A stretch of DNA of 64,000 nucleotides from FEN-1191 sp964528845. Its GTDB lineage: Bacteria > Pseudomonadota > Gammaproteobacteria > Steroidobacterales > Steroidobacteraceae. The stretch's first letter is position 1. Every line of letters begins with the position of its first letter. The stretch is from positions 1 through 64,000 of the forward strand of contig CAZGVE010000002.1 of the NCBI GenBank assembly GCA_964528845.1, in the 5' to 3' direction. Shown piece after piece: positions 16,907 to 25,855 of the stretch. The position numbers and the translations under genes are program-made. The notes under the pieces were generated by a model, which saw nothing but the letters and a program-made list of their open reading frames with translations, was not told the origin of the DNA and did no database searches.

Positions 16907-17613
16907 GTGGGGTGCGCGATCAGCATGACATTGGCAAACGGAGTTCCCTGGCTCATGGGTAGCGGCTCGCTGTCGAACCCACACTCTCGCAGCAGCGAGC
17001 GCCATTGCGCAATGCCACGGCAATGCAGCGGCGCCAGACCGTGCCCACGCGCGAGCAGCGCGGCGTGGTCGACCCAGCGGCTGATACGGAACCGCAAGCC
17101 TCCGGCCCTGTCCCCCACGCGCAACAGCAGCAGGCCGGGCACGCGCAGCGCGGCACGCACCCGCAGCAGCACCGCGCGCTGCTCCTCGAAGCCCAGGTAA
17201 TGCAGCACATCGAGCACGACGACCGCATCGGCGGTATCGAAGCTGGCGCTGCGGATATCCCCGAGCGTCAGCTCAACTCCGGGACCCAGTGCGCGGCGTG
17301 CGCGCTCGATATCCCGTGGCATCAGTTCGATGCCGCGCCAGCTGACCTCGCGCGGCGGTGGCGGCCAGCCTGCCGGCCAGCAGCCCTCGGCCCAGCACCG
17401 GGCAGCGGCACGCAGCCATGAGCCCAGCAGGCCCTGGCCGCAGCCAAGGTCGAGGATACGAGAGCGCCCGCCGAGCAGGCCGCGCTCGAGGATGGCAGTG
17501 AAGGCCGGATCACGGCCCAGCTTGCCGCGCGCAAAATGGTAAGCGAAGCGCCCGGCCGCCCGGTACGGTTCACTGGCCGCAGCCAGCAGCAGCGCACGCG
17601 CCCGCGCGCTCAT
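16903..17613 (-). CDS. Class I SAM-dependent methyltransferase
   Basis: A 236-residue Rossmann-fold methyltransferase. Motif I is ILDLGCGQGLLG, followed by an acidic loop ending GIELMP, then GDIRSASFD and a DVLHYLG motif IV region. Aryl polyene and xanthomonadin pigments are often O- or C-methylated on the aryl head, and this enzyme is the obvious candidate. Target atom and substrate cannot be read from sequence. It starts within the deacetylase stop (17610-17613) and overlaps the ketosynthase start. Confidence 0.8.
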   Translation of the reverse strand: MSARARALLLAAASEPYRAAGRFAYHFARGKLGRDPAFTAILERGLLGGRSRILDLGCGQGLLGSWLRAAARCWAEGCWPAGWPPPPREVSWRGIELMPRDIERARRALGPGVELTLGDIRSASFDTADAVVVLDVLHYLGFEEQRAVLLRVRAALRVPGLLLLRVGDRAGGLRFRISRWVDHAALLARGHGLAPLHCRGIAQWRSLLRECGFDSEPLPMSQGTPFANVMLIAHPT

Positions 17614-18476
17614 GCGAAGGCAGCCTCGCGGCGCGCCTCGGCGAGCGTCACGGGGCGCAGGCCTGCCTGCGCGATGGCTGCCAGCAGGGGTGGCAACACT
17701 TCGAGCACGATCGGCGCCCCGGTGGGCGTGCGCGCCGCGTGGCCGTCGTGCAGCAGCAGGATGTCGCCCGCGGCGAGGTTGCGGCACAGTCGGCCCAGGA
17801 CCTCTGAGGGCTCATTGCGCACGGTGTCGAAACCGCGGCGCGTCCAGCTCGCCAGCTGCAGTCCGAGCCGGTGCAGCACTGGCTCGAGCAGGGGGCTGCG
17901 CAGCCCGGCTGGTGCGCGGAAGAATCCAGGCATGCGGCCCGACAGCCGTGCGAGGCCGTGTTGTGCGCGGGCGATCTCGTGGTGCAACGCCCGCGGTCCG
18001 AGCAACGCGAAGTAATGCCGGTGATGGTAGCTGTGGTTTTCGATCGCATGACCTTGCGCGATGCAGGCGCGCGTCAGTTCTGGATGCCGTTCGGCGCGCT
18101 CGCCGATGCAAAAGAAAGTCGCCCGCGCGCGATGCGCCGCCAGCATTGCCAGCACGGCCGGCGTGACCTGCGGGTCCGGCCCGTCATCGATCGTGATCGC
18201 GACCTCGCCACGTTGTACCGCCGCCGGCGGCAGCCGCGTCCAGTTCGGGCCGAGGGCGCTGCTGCGCGGCCACAACCCGGTCGCGGTAAGCTGCAGATGG
18301 TTCGCGAGCACGGCGCCGGCCGTCCACGGCCACCAGTGGGGCTGCAGGGCCGTGATCGCGGCGGCACCGCCATGCACGGCAGCCGAGGCGCGCAGCAGCA
18401 GCGTCGGCTGCCAGCGTGGAGGCGCCGGCACAGGCAGCTCGACAGCGGACGGCGGTGCGGATTCCGGTACAGTCAT
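17610..18476 (-). CDS. NodB-type polysaccharide deacetylase
   Basis: A carbohydrate-esterase-4-family de-N-acetylase of 288 residues. One or two hydrophobic segments lie in the first 75 residues. The NodB domain then has TIDDGPDP (catalytic and metal Asp), the metal-binding HSYHH, FRAPAG and LLLHDG. All catalytic motifs are present. Within a pigment operon it may act on a sugar or amide attached to the polyene lipid rather than on a cell-wall polymer; that is inference. It is 4-bp overlapped on both sides, so it is co-translated with the hydrolase and methyltransferase. Confidence 0.85.
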   Translation of the reverse strand: MTVPESAPPSAVELPVPAPPRWQPTLLLRASAAVHGGAAAITALQPHWWPWTAGAVLANHLQLTATGLWPRSSALGPNWTRLPPAAVQRGEVAITIDDGPDPQVTPAVLAMLAAHRARATFFCIGERAERHPELTRACIAQGHAIENHSYHHRHYFALLGPRALHHEIARAQHGLARLSGRMPGFFRAPAGLRSPLLEPVLHRLGLQLASWTRRGFDTVRNEPSEVLGRLCRNLAAGDILLLHDGHAARTPTGAPIVLEVLPPLLAAIAQAGLRPVTLAEARREAAFA

Positions 18477-19150
18477 GCGGGTCTGGATGGGGCTGGCGGT
18501 TGCATGGGGGCGGCCGCGTAGCGATCGAGGAAATTGTCCCAGAGTTGGCGCCAGACCGGCCAGTCGTGACCTCCAGGCAGAATCAGCGTGTTGCCGGCCG
18601 GCAGCGCCTCGGCCAGCAGCCGATGGACCGCCGCGAAGCGATCCTCGCTGCCGAGCCCGAGGAACAGGGCCGGCGGCGGCGTGCCGAGGCCCTGCAGGTA
18701 GCGCCAGACCAGCCGCTCATCGTCCTCCTCGCCGGGATCACCGGCTTCCCAGCTGCGCAGCCCGCCTTGGGCGGCGACCTCGGCAGCGACCAGCCGATTG
18801 CCAAGGTACGGCGCAAGCAGGCACAGCCCGTCAGCGAGATCGGGGTAGCGCGCAGCGCAGCGCAGCGCCATGAATCCGCCGAGCGAGATGCCGCCGAGCC
18901 ACAGCACGCGTCCGGCAGCGCGCGCCGGCTGCAGTACGCTGCGTTGCAGCGCAACGAGCCAGTCGCGGTCGCCCAGGTGGCGCTGCTCGGGCGCGACCAG
19001 CACCAGCTCGAGCGCGAGCGCCCGCAGGGCGATCGCGCGATCGAACCCGGCGCGCAGGAAGTCTTCGGGCTCCTGCCACGCCCCAGGAAGCAGCACGATG
19101 CAGGCGGCCTGCAAGTCCGGACGCGGAGCGGCGATACGCAGCGTGCGCAT
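18473..19150 (-). CDS. Alpha/beta-hydrolase, esterase-like
   Basis: A 225-residue alpha/beta-hydrolase. The nucleophile elbow is GISLGGF, the acidic residue probably lies in LGSEDRF and the His in GGHDWPVW, so a full triad is visible. It starts with a 1-bp TGATG overlap on the exporter stop, hence translational coupling. A thioesterase or ester-hydrolase role releasing or trimming the polyene (as the ApeK thioesterase does in other clusters) is possible, but the family is different. Confidence 0.75.
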   Translation of the reverse strand: MRTLRIAAPRPDLQAACIVLLPGAWQEPEDFLRAGFDRAIALRALALELVLVAPEQRHLGDRDWLVALQRSVLQPARAAGRVLWLGGISLGGFMALRCAARYPDLADGLCLLAPYLGNRLVAAEVAAQGGLRSWEAGDPGEEDDERLVWRYLQGLGTPPPALFLGLGSEDRFAAVHRLLAEALPAGNTLILPGGHDWPVWRQLWDNFLDRYAAAPMQPPAPSRPA

Positions 19151-21546
19151 CAGGGTCGAGTCCCCGGCGCGTCCTGCAGCAGCGCACGGGGGCAGAGCAG
19201 CGCGGCGAACAGCAGCGCCAGCGCGGTTCCCGGCGCCACGGTGCTGCCGAGCGCGTGCAGCACCGGCACACTCGATCCGGCCAGCACGCCGAAGCCGATC
19301 ACCGTGCTGGCATTCGCGACCAGTAGCGAAGCGAGGGTACGTGGCAGCTGTGCGCGATCGGCGTCGGCGGCACTGCGGTCGAAGAACAGCGCGTAATTGG
19401 AGCCGACCGCGACGATCAGCAGCAGCCCGATCAGGTGCAGGATCCCCAGCGTCGTGCCGGCGGCCAGCAGCATCGCGGCCACGCACAGCACCGCGAGCAG
19501 CAGCGGGGCAATCACGCGGGCGACGCGCCGAAGATTGCGCAGCGCGAGCAGCAGCAGCAGCACGATCGCCGCGAAGCCGAGCAGCGAGAGCCGGATCGCC
19601 TCCTGCAGGTAGCCGCCATAGAGCGCATCGGTTTCCTGGCGCACGTTGAGCACCTCCACGGTGCCGGGCGGATACCCTGCGAGGGCCGTACGCACGCGCC
19701 CGACATCGATCGCGCCGGCCGCCGCCTGGCTGGCACTGGCACGCAGCGGCAGCAGCGCCCGCCACTGCCCATCTTCCTGCCAGAGCATCGCATCGAGCGC
19801 CAGTGCGAACGAAGTGCCGTCAAGTGCCGCGCGCTCGAGCGGCGGCGCCTGGCGCGCGCCATCGACGGCCTGGACGAACTCCGCAAGCGCGGTGGGGCGC
19901 ACCGGCAGGCTGGCGGTGGCGGCAACGAGCCGCGCGCGCAGCGTCGGGGCATCCGGCAGGCTCGCCCGCCGGGCCGCCTGGGTCGACGCGCTGGGCAGGT
20001 AGCGTGCCGGACTGTCGAAGCCGGCGATCACGCCAGCGGCCACCAGCGTGTCGAGCTGCCTGCCGACCTGTTCGGTGCGCTCGAGCAGCCGCTCAGGGTC
20101 GGGTGCGAGCACGGCGACGAGGTTGCCGGGATCTGGCGCTCCCAGTTCACTGCGCAGCTGCGTATCGAGGGCCTGGGCCTGTGGCGACACCGGGCTCAGT
20201 GCCGCCAAATCGAGATTCCAGAGCCGGTGCCTGTGCGCCGTGATGACGCCGGTGCAGGCCAGCGCGAGGCAGCCTAAGGCCAGCGGTGCCACGCGCAGCC
20301 GGGCGAGCGCGCGCGCAGCGGCGGCCCCGAAAGGCGCGAGATCGCGCACCCGCAGCTGCGCCGGCAGCAACGCCGGCAATACCAGCCGGGTCGCGAGGGC
20401 CGCGGCCAGCAGGCCGCTGATCGAGTACAGCCCGAGCTGCGCGAGACCGGGAAAGGCCGATGGCAGGAGTGATGCGAATCCGCATACCGAGGTCAGTACT
20501 CCCAGTGCCATCGTCGGCCAGAGCTGCGGGGGCACCAATCGGCTGCCCCAGCGGCCGGGCGGCGAGATGCCGGGCCGTGATTGCAGCAGCAGATAGACCG
20601 AGTAGTCGACCGACTCACCGATCAGCGTGACCCCGAAGCCCAGCGTGACGCCATGTACCACACCGAAGCCGAGGGCCACGACCGCGACGCCGCTGAGCGC
20701 ACCGGACATCACAGGCAGCATGCCGAGCAGCAGCGTTCCCACCGAGCGGTAGACCAGCAGCAACAGCGTCACGATCAGCGTGCCGCTGAGCAGCGACAGG
20801 CGCACGGCCTCGCGCTCGATCGTCACACGCGCCTGCACCGCGAACAGCGGGGCCCCGGCGAGCAGCAGCCGCAGCGGGGCGGCCGTCGCGGTCGCCGAAG
20901 CGGCGAAGGAAGTGCGGATCAGCCCGAGGGCGCGCGCCTGGGCGTCCGTATCCGAGCCGCTCGCGCGCGTAGCGGCGATCAGCAGTGCGCGCCGGCCATC
21001 CGGCGAACTCCACACGCCCTGCTCGTGATGCGGCGCTCCCTCGCCGCTGAGCGTATCGAGCACCTGCAGCGTCTCGCCGGTCGGGTCCGACCGTAGCAGC
21101 GACTGCGCCAGCGCGCCTGCCGGCGAGCTCAGCAGCCCGATGTCGGCGACGATGGCCGCGCGCAGTCCATCGGTACTGAAACGCGCGGCATCCACGGCAT
21201 TGCTGAGCACGTAGCGGTGGGCGAACAGAAAATCGCGGTCGCGCTCGGCATCCTGTGCGGCCCCGTCGCTGACGCTGAGGAATACGCCGCTCGCGCGCAG
21301 GGTGTGCGCGAGCGCGAGGCTGGCCGCGGCGCGCTCGCGCGCGTCCCCGCCCTCGATGCCGATCAGCACCAGGCGCGAGGCGAGCCCGTCGCGCAGCTGC
21401 TCGACCAGCAACTGCTGGGAGTGCGACGGCGTACGCGGCAGGAAGGCCGACAGGTCGGCGCTGTAGCGGGCGCGCACGAGCACCAGCACGGCCGCTGCCA
21501 TCAGCAGCAGCCACAGCACCGGCAGCAGCAGTCGCGGTGGCCTCAT
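19150..21546 (-). CDS. MMPL/RND-family exporter of the pigment locus
   Basis: A 798-residue inner-membrane transporter with the two-fold MMPL layout. A first transmembrane helix (about 5-25) is followed by a periplasmic domain (to about 240) and five further helices (GTLIVTLLLLVY onward). The same plan then repeats from about residue 420. FGVTLIGESVDYSVYLLL carries the acidic residues of the central helix. Members in aryl polyene clusters (ApeM role) are thought to move the polyene lipid across or out of the inner membrane. It overlaps the LolA-like gene by 4 bp. Confidence 0.88.
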   Translation of the reverse strand: MRPPRLLLPVLWLLLMAAAVLVLVRARYSADLSAFLPRTPSHSQQLLVEQLRDGLASRLVLIGIEGGDARERAAASLALAHTLRASGVFLSVSDGAAQDAERDRDFLFAHRYVLSNAVDAARFSTDGLRAAIVADIGLLSSPAGALAQSLLRSDPTGETLQVLDTLSGEGAPHHEQGVWSSPDGRRALLIAATRASGSDTDAQARALGLIRTSFAASATATAAPLRLLLAGAPLFAVQARVTIEREAVRLSLLSGTLIVTLLLLVYRSVGTLLLGMLPVMSGALSGVAVVALGFGVVHGVTLGFGVTLIGESVDYSVYLLLQSRPGISPPGRWGSRLVPPQLWPTMALGVLTSVCGFASLLPSAFPGLAQLGLYSISGLLAAALATRLVLPALLPAQLRVRDLAPFGAAAARALARLRVAPLALGCLALACTGVITAHRHRLWNLDLAALSPVSPQAQALDTQLRSELGAPDPGNLVAVLAPDPERLLERTEQVGRQLDTLVAAGVIAGFDSPARYLPSASTQAARRASLPDAPTLRARLVAATASLPVRPTALAEFVQAVDGARQAPPLERAALDGTSFALALDAMLWQEDGQWRALLPLRASASQAAAGAIDVGRVRTALAGYPPGTVEVLNVRQETDALYGGYLQEAIRLSLLGFAAIVLLLLLALRNLRRVARVIAPLLLAVLCVAAMLLAAGTTLGILHLIGLLLIVAVGSNYALFFDRSAADADRAQLPRTLASLLVANASTVIGFGVLAGSSVPVLHALGSTVAPGTALALLFAALLCPRALLQDAPGTRP

Positions 21547-22118
21547 TCGCGCGGGGTGATGTGCATCACCGATCGGTCACCGCCGGACTGCAGCACCTCG
21601 ACGCCGGTGATCGCGGCGTTCTCGCCGCTGATGAGTACATGCTGCACCTGAGCGGCCAGTGCCGGATCGCGCGGCACCAGCTGCAGGTGCCACTGCGCGG
21701 GCGGGCCACTGAACTGCAGCATGAACTCGCCCTCGAGGGCGGCGCGGTCCCCGGCCAGGGTCGCACGCACGCTCTCGATGAGCGGTGCGAGCTGCGGGTA
21801 GTCCGCGAGGCGCAGCGTGCGCACGTGCGCGCCGAGTTGCATCGTGATGAGGCCATGGTCGACCACCACGCTCTGCGGGCGCGGTTTGATGGTGCGCTGC
21901 TCGAGATGGTCCGGCGCCTCGTAGAGCAGCAGCCCGGAGGAATCCAGCGGCTGCTTGAGCACCGAGAGAAACTGCCGCTGCTCGAAGCTGGCGACACCGT
22001 GGCGGCGCTGCGCGAGCTGGCCGAGCAGCGTATCGAGCGGGTCCGGCTCGGCCGCCAGCACGCTCGCGCATCCGAGCAACAGCAGCACTCGGACCGGCAC
22101 CGCGCCCACGATCCTCAT
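21543..22118 (-). CDS. LolA-like outer-membrane lipid carrier
   Basis: A 191-residue periplasmic protein with signal peptide (about residues 1-22, cut near VLAAEP). It has the LolA-type pattern SFEQRQFLSVLKQPLDSSG, then LLYEAPDHLEQRTIKP and VVVDHG. In aryl polyene clusters this protein (ApeL role) is thought to shuttle the lipidated pigment through the periplasm, as LolA does lipoproteins. It lies between the acyltransferase and the exporter with 4-bp overlaps. Confidence 0.82.
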   Translation of the reverse strand: MRIVGAVPVRVLLLLGCASVLAAEPDPLDTLLGQLAQRRHGVASFEQRQFLSVLKQPLDSSGLLLYEAPDHLEQRTIKPRPQSVVVDHGLITMQLGAHVRTLRLADYPQLAPLIESVRATLAGDRAALEGEFMLQFSGPPAQWHLQLVPRDPALAAQVQHVLISGENAAITGVEVLQSGGDRSVMHITPRE

Positions 22119-23065
22119 CCCGATGCGCTCCCGGGTGCGGGCCAGTAGTCGAAGAAATTGAACCAGTTGTACGGGTCGGCGCGGCAGTGCTGCTCGAGCA
22201 GCGCCGCGTAACGGGTGATCGCCTGTGCAATCGCGTCCGCGCCGGGTGCGCTGGTCGCGTCCGAGAAATCCGCAATCGGCTCGAACACGACGTGGTAACG
22301 GTTGCCGCCGCGGTACAGGCCGAGCATGAACACGACCGGGCGGCGCAGCAGCGCGGCAGCGCGCATCGGTCCGACCGGCAGCAGTGCGGTGCCGCCGAGG
22401 AACGGCACCGGCAGCGCCGGCTCCTGGCCGAGCCGCCGGTCGGCCAGGATGCCAAGCACGGCACCCTGCTCCAGCCGCGCCCGGATGCGCAGCATCGAGT
22501 CCACGTGCCCGAGGGGAATGATTTCCGGAGGATTCTGCACCTTGGTGCTCGCCAGTACGGCATTGAGCTTGCGGGCGTTCTCCTCGTACATGACCATCAC
22601 CACGGACAGCCCGGGCCGGCTGGCGCCGAGACTGCGCAGCACCTCGAAACTGCCCATGTGCGCACCCATCAGTACCGCGCCGCGGCCGCTCGCGAGGATA
22701 CCGTCAAACAGGGATTCGCCCTCGACACTGAGCGCGAACTGGCCATAGCGCCCGGCCAGCAGATAGAGCCGGTCGTGGATCGTCGTCGCAAAACTCAACA
22801 CCAGGCGGAAGCGGTCGCTCGCGCGCGGCTCGCGCTCGAGGGCGCGGCGCAGGTATGCGCGCATCGCGCGGCGGGCGGCAGGCGCGAAACAGAAGAAGTA
22901 CGCCGCGATCAGGTACAGGATCAGGCGGCCGGCGGGTCGGCCGAGCTTCAACGACACGAAGGCCATCGCGCGCAGCAGCGTCAAACTCCCGCGCTCGGCG
23001 GAGCGCCGCCACTCGGCTGCTGGTCGCAGCTGCGCCTGGTGCTCGGGCTCGGCCGATTGTTTCAT
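22115..23065 (-). CDS. LpxL-type acyltransferase of the pigment locus
   Basis: A 316-residue acyltransferase (the glycosyl/acyltransferase position, ApeJ-like). An N-terminal membrane segment (about residues 40-60) is followed by the catalytic GAHMGSFE (HxxxxE). GILADRRLGQ and VPFLGGTALLPVGP are the DRxxG and pocket motifs. It probably links the aryl polyene acyl chain to a lipid or sugar carrier. The start at 23065 was chosen because it overlaps the dehydratase stop; the frame stays open to 23137. Confidence 0.83.
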   Translation of the reverse strand: MKQSAEPEHQAQLRPAAEWRRSAERGSLTLLRAMAFVSLKLGRPAGRLILYLIAAYFFCFAPAARRAMRAYLRRALEREPRASDRFRLVLSFATTIHDRLYLLAGRYGQFALSVEGESLFDGILASGRGAVLMGAHMGSFEVLRSLGASRPGLSVVMVMYEENARKLNAVLASTKVQNPPEIIPLGHVDSMLRIRARLEQGAVLGILADRRLGQEPALPVPFLGGTALLPVGPMRAAALLRRPVVFMLGLYRGGNRYHVVFEPIADFSDATSAPGADAIAQAITRYAALLEQHCRADPYNWFNFFDYWPAPGSASG

Positions 23066-23397
23066 GGGGGTTCCGGAAGCGGCGCAGTTGGGCGCAGCAG
23101 TGTGCCACTGGCGATACGTTCTTCGCCGCAGCGCCACTCGAAGGCAATCCGTCCATCGTCCATGCGCGTGAAGGACAGCGACAGCACTTCGCCCGGACCC
23201 GCAGGCCGGAAAAACTTGACGTGCGTGAGATGCTGCACGGCAGTATCGGGGTCGGCTGCGGCAATCGCGAGCAGGGCGGCATCGAGCAGCAGCGCGCCCG
23301 GGATGATCGGATACTGCGGAAAGTGCCCGGCGAACATCGGATGGTCCGGCGGAAAGACCAGGCGGGCCGGTGCGGGTGCGCCGGCGGCAGCGCTCAT
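23062..23397 (-). CDS. ApeI-like small dehydratase
   Basis: A 111-residue hot-dog-fold 3-hydroxyacyl-ACP dehydratase. HPMFAGHFPQYPIIPGALL contains the FabZ-like HF.xP..PG signature with His19 and His25. Aryl polyene systems use a pair of dehydratases, and this is the second one beside the 149-residue protein at 14457. It overlaps the ligase stop by ATGA. The protein is short but complete at both ends. Confidence 0.86.
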   Translation of the reverse strand: MSAAAGAPAPARLVFPPDHPMFAGHFPQYPIIPGALLLDAALLAIAAADPDTAVQHLTHVKFFRPAGPGEVLSLSFTRMDDGRIAFEWRCGEERIASGTLLRPTAPLPEPP

Positions 23398-24776
23398 CGC
23401 GCGAGATCCGTGGACGCGGCGGTCAATCGCATCGCCAGCGCCTGCAGCGCCTGCTGGGGCAGCTTCCCGGTCTCATTGCGGGGCAGGGCCTCGACCAGCA
23501 GCAGGGGACGCGGCAGGAACGCTGGATCGACTCGCTCGCGCAGCGCCTTAAGGATTGCCGCCGCGTCGAGCGTCGGGGCGACTACCAGCGCCGCCAATCG
23601 GGTCACCGGGCCGCCCGGCGCGGCCGGCGGTTCGGCAGGCACATAGAAAGTGCCGTCGACGACTCCCGCAATCGCATGCAGGTGATGGTTCAGGTAAGCG
23701 ATCGAGCTGCGCTTGCCAGCGATGTTGACCAGGTCCGAGGTCCGGCCGTGCAGTATGAAGCGCCCGGGTCCGCGCAGTTCCAGCACATCCGACATCGCGG
23801 TGCTCTGCTCGACGTGCCCGCCCTGCACCCAGCAACGATCCTCGATGATCTCCAGCCGTACGCCGGGCCAGAGCTGCCATTCGTCCTCTTGCGCCGTGCG
23901 TCGGACGGCTATCTGGCCGGTCTCGGTCGAACCGTAGATCTCCAGCAGTGCCACCCCGCAGCGCCGTTCGACTTCGCGCGCGAGGTTGGCCGGCAGCATG
24001 GCGGTCGCCGAGACCACCAGATCCAGGGGCGGCAGCGCGAGCTCGGCGGCAAGCAGGGAGCGCAGGTGGATGGGTGTGGTGACGAGTACCCGCGGCCGCG
24101 GCAGTGCGGCCAGTGCCGTCGCAATATCGGCTGGAAAGAACGGGCGTTCGGCGCACAGCGCATTGCCTGACTGCCAGGGCATCAGGACCGTGGACTCGAA
24201 GCCGAACATGTGCTGCGCGGGCACGGTGCCGAGCACGGCACATCCGCCGCGATCCAACGGCGGCAGCCGCGACGCTTCGGTGCGCACGCAACGCACCAGG
24301 CGTCCCCAGCTCTTGCGGTGTGGTACCGGGGCACCCGTGGACCCGGAGGTGAAAACGTAGGCGGCCAGCTGGCCTTCCTCGATCTGCGGCATCGACCATG
24401 GAGGTGGCGGCCCCTGAGCCGGCGGCTCCGGGTCCGCAGACGACTCGTCGAAGTACAGCTGGGGCAGTTCGACCGGGCAGCCCGGATCGTCGGTCAGGCA
24501 GAACGCATCAGGTGCGAAGACCTGCAGCTGGCGAACCGTATCCGGGGTATGCGTCGAGGGCAGTAGCGTGCACTTGCCCGTCAGCAGGCTGGCGGCCAGT
24601 CCGACGCTGAAGCGGTAGCGGTCGCTGCAGAGGTTCAGCATGTGCCCGGCGTGCGGCAGGCGCCGGGCGAGGGCCCGCGCGTCGGCGAGGAACTGCGCGC
24701 AGCTCACCGCCGCGCCGGCACGGTAGGCGAATACCGCCTCGGGGCGGTCGTGCGCTAGCAGCGGCAGGGCAGACAT
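23394..24776 (-). CDS. AMP-dependent ligase loading the aryl starter
   Basis: A 460-residue adenylating enzyme (the ApeH role) that would activate hydroxybenzoate or its derivative and load it on the ACP. The P-loop-like A3 motif is FTSGSTGAPVPHRK, the A5 motif is EIYGSTETGQIA, and the C-terminal catalytic Lys lies in NETGKLPQ. LHGRTSDLVNIAGKRSS is the A7-A8 hinge. It lies 21 nt after the COG4648 gene, one of the few real spacings in the operon. Confidence 0.86.
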   Translation of the reverse strand: MSALPLLAHDRPEAVFAYRAGAAVSCAQFLADARALARRLPHAGHMLNLCSDRYRFSVGLAASLLTGKCTLLPSTHTPDTVRQLQVFAPDAFCLTDDPGCPVELPQLYFDESSADPEPPAQGPPPPWSMPQIEEGQLAAYVFTSGSTGAPVPHRKSWGRLVRCVRTEASRLPPLDRGGCAVLGTVPAQHMFGFESTVLMPWQSGNALCAERPFFPADIATALAALPRPRVLVTTPIHLRSLLAAELALPPLDLVVSATAMLPANLAREVERRCGVALLEIYGSTETGQIAVRRTAQEDEWQLWPGVRLEIIEDRCWVQGGHVEQSTAMSDVLELRGPGRFILHGRTSDLVNIAGKRSSIAYLNHHLHAIAGVVDGTFYVPAEPPAAPGGPVTRLAALVVAPTLDAAAILKALRERVDPAFLPRPLLLVEALPRNETGKLPQQALQALAMRLTAASTDLAR

Positions 24777-24797
24777 GTGAGCGGGTCGGGCTGAACT

Positions 24798-25451
24798 TCA
24801 GCCGCGCGGCGCCGTCCCGCGCTGCCCGGAGTGCAGGTAGGCCCGCACCATGGCCGCGATCGATGCGCGATGCCGCGGCGGGAGCACCAGGTAGCGCAGC
24901 GAGTATTCGCCGAGGAACAGCAGCAGCGCCAGCGCGGGGCACACAAAATTCGCGCACAGCGACCACACGGGCAGCGGCGCGATCGTGAACAGCAGCAGAT
25001 TGAGCGCGCTCGCGCCCAGGAAGTACACGGTCCAGGCGATCGTGACGTTGCGCGAATAGCGCTGCACTGGCAGCGGTAGCGGCCCATGCAGCCGGTCGGC
25101 CCAGCGCGTGCACAGCGCGATCTGTCCCGGCATCAGGCTACGCCCGAACGCCGCCGCGAGCAGCAGGTAGGCGCCCTGCTGCTGCAGCAGGTACATCAGC
25201 GGAAAGTTGCGCTCGATCTGTTGCCAGAAATGCACCAGCAGAGCGCTGAGCAGGGCCGCGATCAGCGCCGTCGTGAGCATCGGGCGGGGTGCCCGCCCGG
25301 CCGCGACCCAGGCGGCCAGTACCAGCGGGGCGACCGCCACACTCGCGCCAAGGGCGCGCAGCGAGGGATCGGCGTTGCTGATGTGCGCGAGCAGGCCGTA
25401 CAGCAGCAGTAGCGCCGCGGCCAGGAGCGCACGCGCGGCGGCGCCGTTCAC
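24798..25451 (-). CDS. COG4648-type membrane protein
   Basis: A 217-residue integral-membrane protein with about six hydrophobic helices and a basic C-terminus. Its position between the ACP and the AMP ligase, and the motif HFWQQIERNFPLMYLLQQQG, match the ApeG/COG4648 protein found in aryl polyene clusters. Its biochemical role is not established. The start overlaps the ACP stop as ATGA. Confidence 0.78.
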   Translation of the reverse strand: MNGAAARALLAAALLLLYGLLAHISNADPSLRALGASVAVAPLVLAAWVAAGRAPRPMLTTALIAALLSALLVHFWQQIERNFPLMYLLQQQGAYLLLAAAFGRSLMPGQIALCTRWADRLHGPLPLPVQRYSRNVTIAWTVYFLGASALNLLLFTIAPLPVWSLCANFVCPALALLLFLGEYSLRYLVLPPRHRASIAAMVRAYLHSGQRGTAPRG

Positions 25452-25750
25452 TTCGTTCTCTGCGCCGCGACGAAATGCGCGAAGTGGCGCAGCGATCGGA
25501 ATATGCGCTGGTTTTCTTCGCCGTCGGCGCGCAATTGCACGCCGTAGTGTTTGGAGACGATCAGCGCGATCTCGAGGATGTCGATCGAGTCCAGGCCGAG
25601 ACCGGCACCATACAGCGGCGCATCCGGGTCGATCTGCGAGGCTTCGAGCGGCAGATTCAGGCCCTGAACGATCAGCTGCGCGAGCTCGCGCTCAAGGCCG
25701 GTGGCTTCCGGCTGCTGCGCCGCAGGCGCGCTCGACGCTGTATCAGACAT
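25448..25750 (-). CDS. Acyl carrier protein of the polyene pathway
   Basis: A 100-residue ACP. The phosphopantetheine attachment Ser is S55 in GLGLDSIDILE. An N-terminal Ala/Gln-rich stretch of about 17 residues is non-homologous. The start ATG 25750 was preferred over the frame extending to 25783. Aryl polyene operons usually have two free-standing ACPs; this is the only one here, the other carrier domain being fused to the ligase at 31522. A perfect -10 hexamer lies upstream within the GT2 end. Confidence 0.88.
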   Translation of the reverse strand: MSDTASSAPAAQQPEATGLERELAQLIVQGLNLPLEASQIDPDAPLYGAGLGLDSIDILEIALIVSKHYGVQLRADGEENQRIFRSLRHFAHFVAAQRTK

Positions 25751-25826
25751 GGTGGGGTGACGCTCTCCGGCCTTCGGCTTCAATGCGTGGCCGCTGCATC
25801 AGCGTTCCGGCCCTCAAAGTGCGCTC

Positions 25827-25855
25827 ATTATATCGGCTTTGCCCGCAGCCGTCGC
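25827..25855 (-). promoter_or_regulatory. Internal promoter before the ACP gene
   Basis: On the minus strand a perfect TATAAT (25827-25832) is preceded at 17 bp by GCGACG (25850-25855, 3 of 6 to TTGACA). It sits over the stop of the GT2 gene and would give a leader of about 70 nt before the ACP start at 25750. It falls at the largest gap inside the pigment operon. Confidence 0.45.

Noticed and set aside
15797..17200. A 467-codon plus-strand frame across the ketosynthase and methyltransferase genes
   Set aside because: It crosses a coupled gene boundary on the opposite strand and has shadow-type composition.
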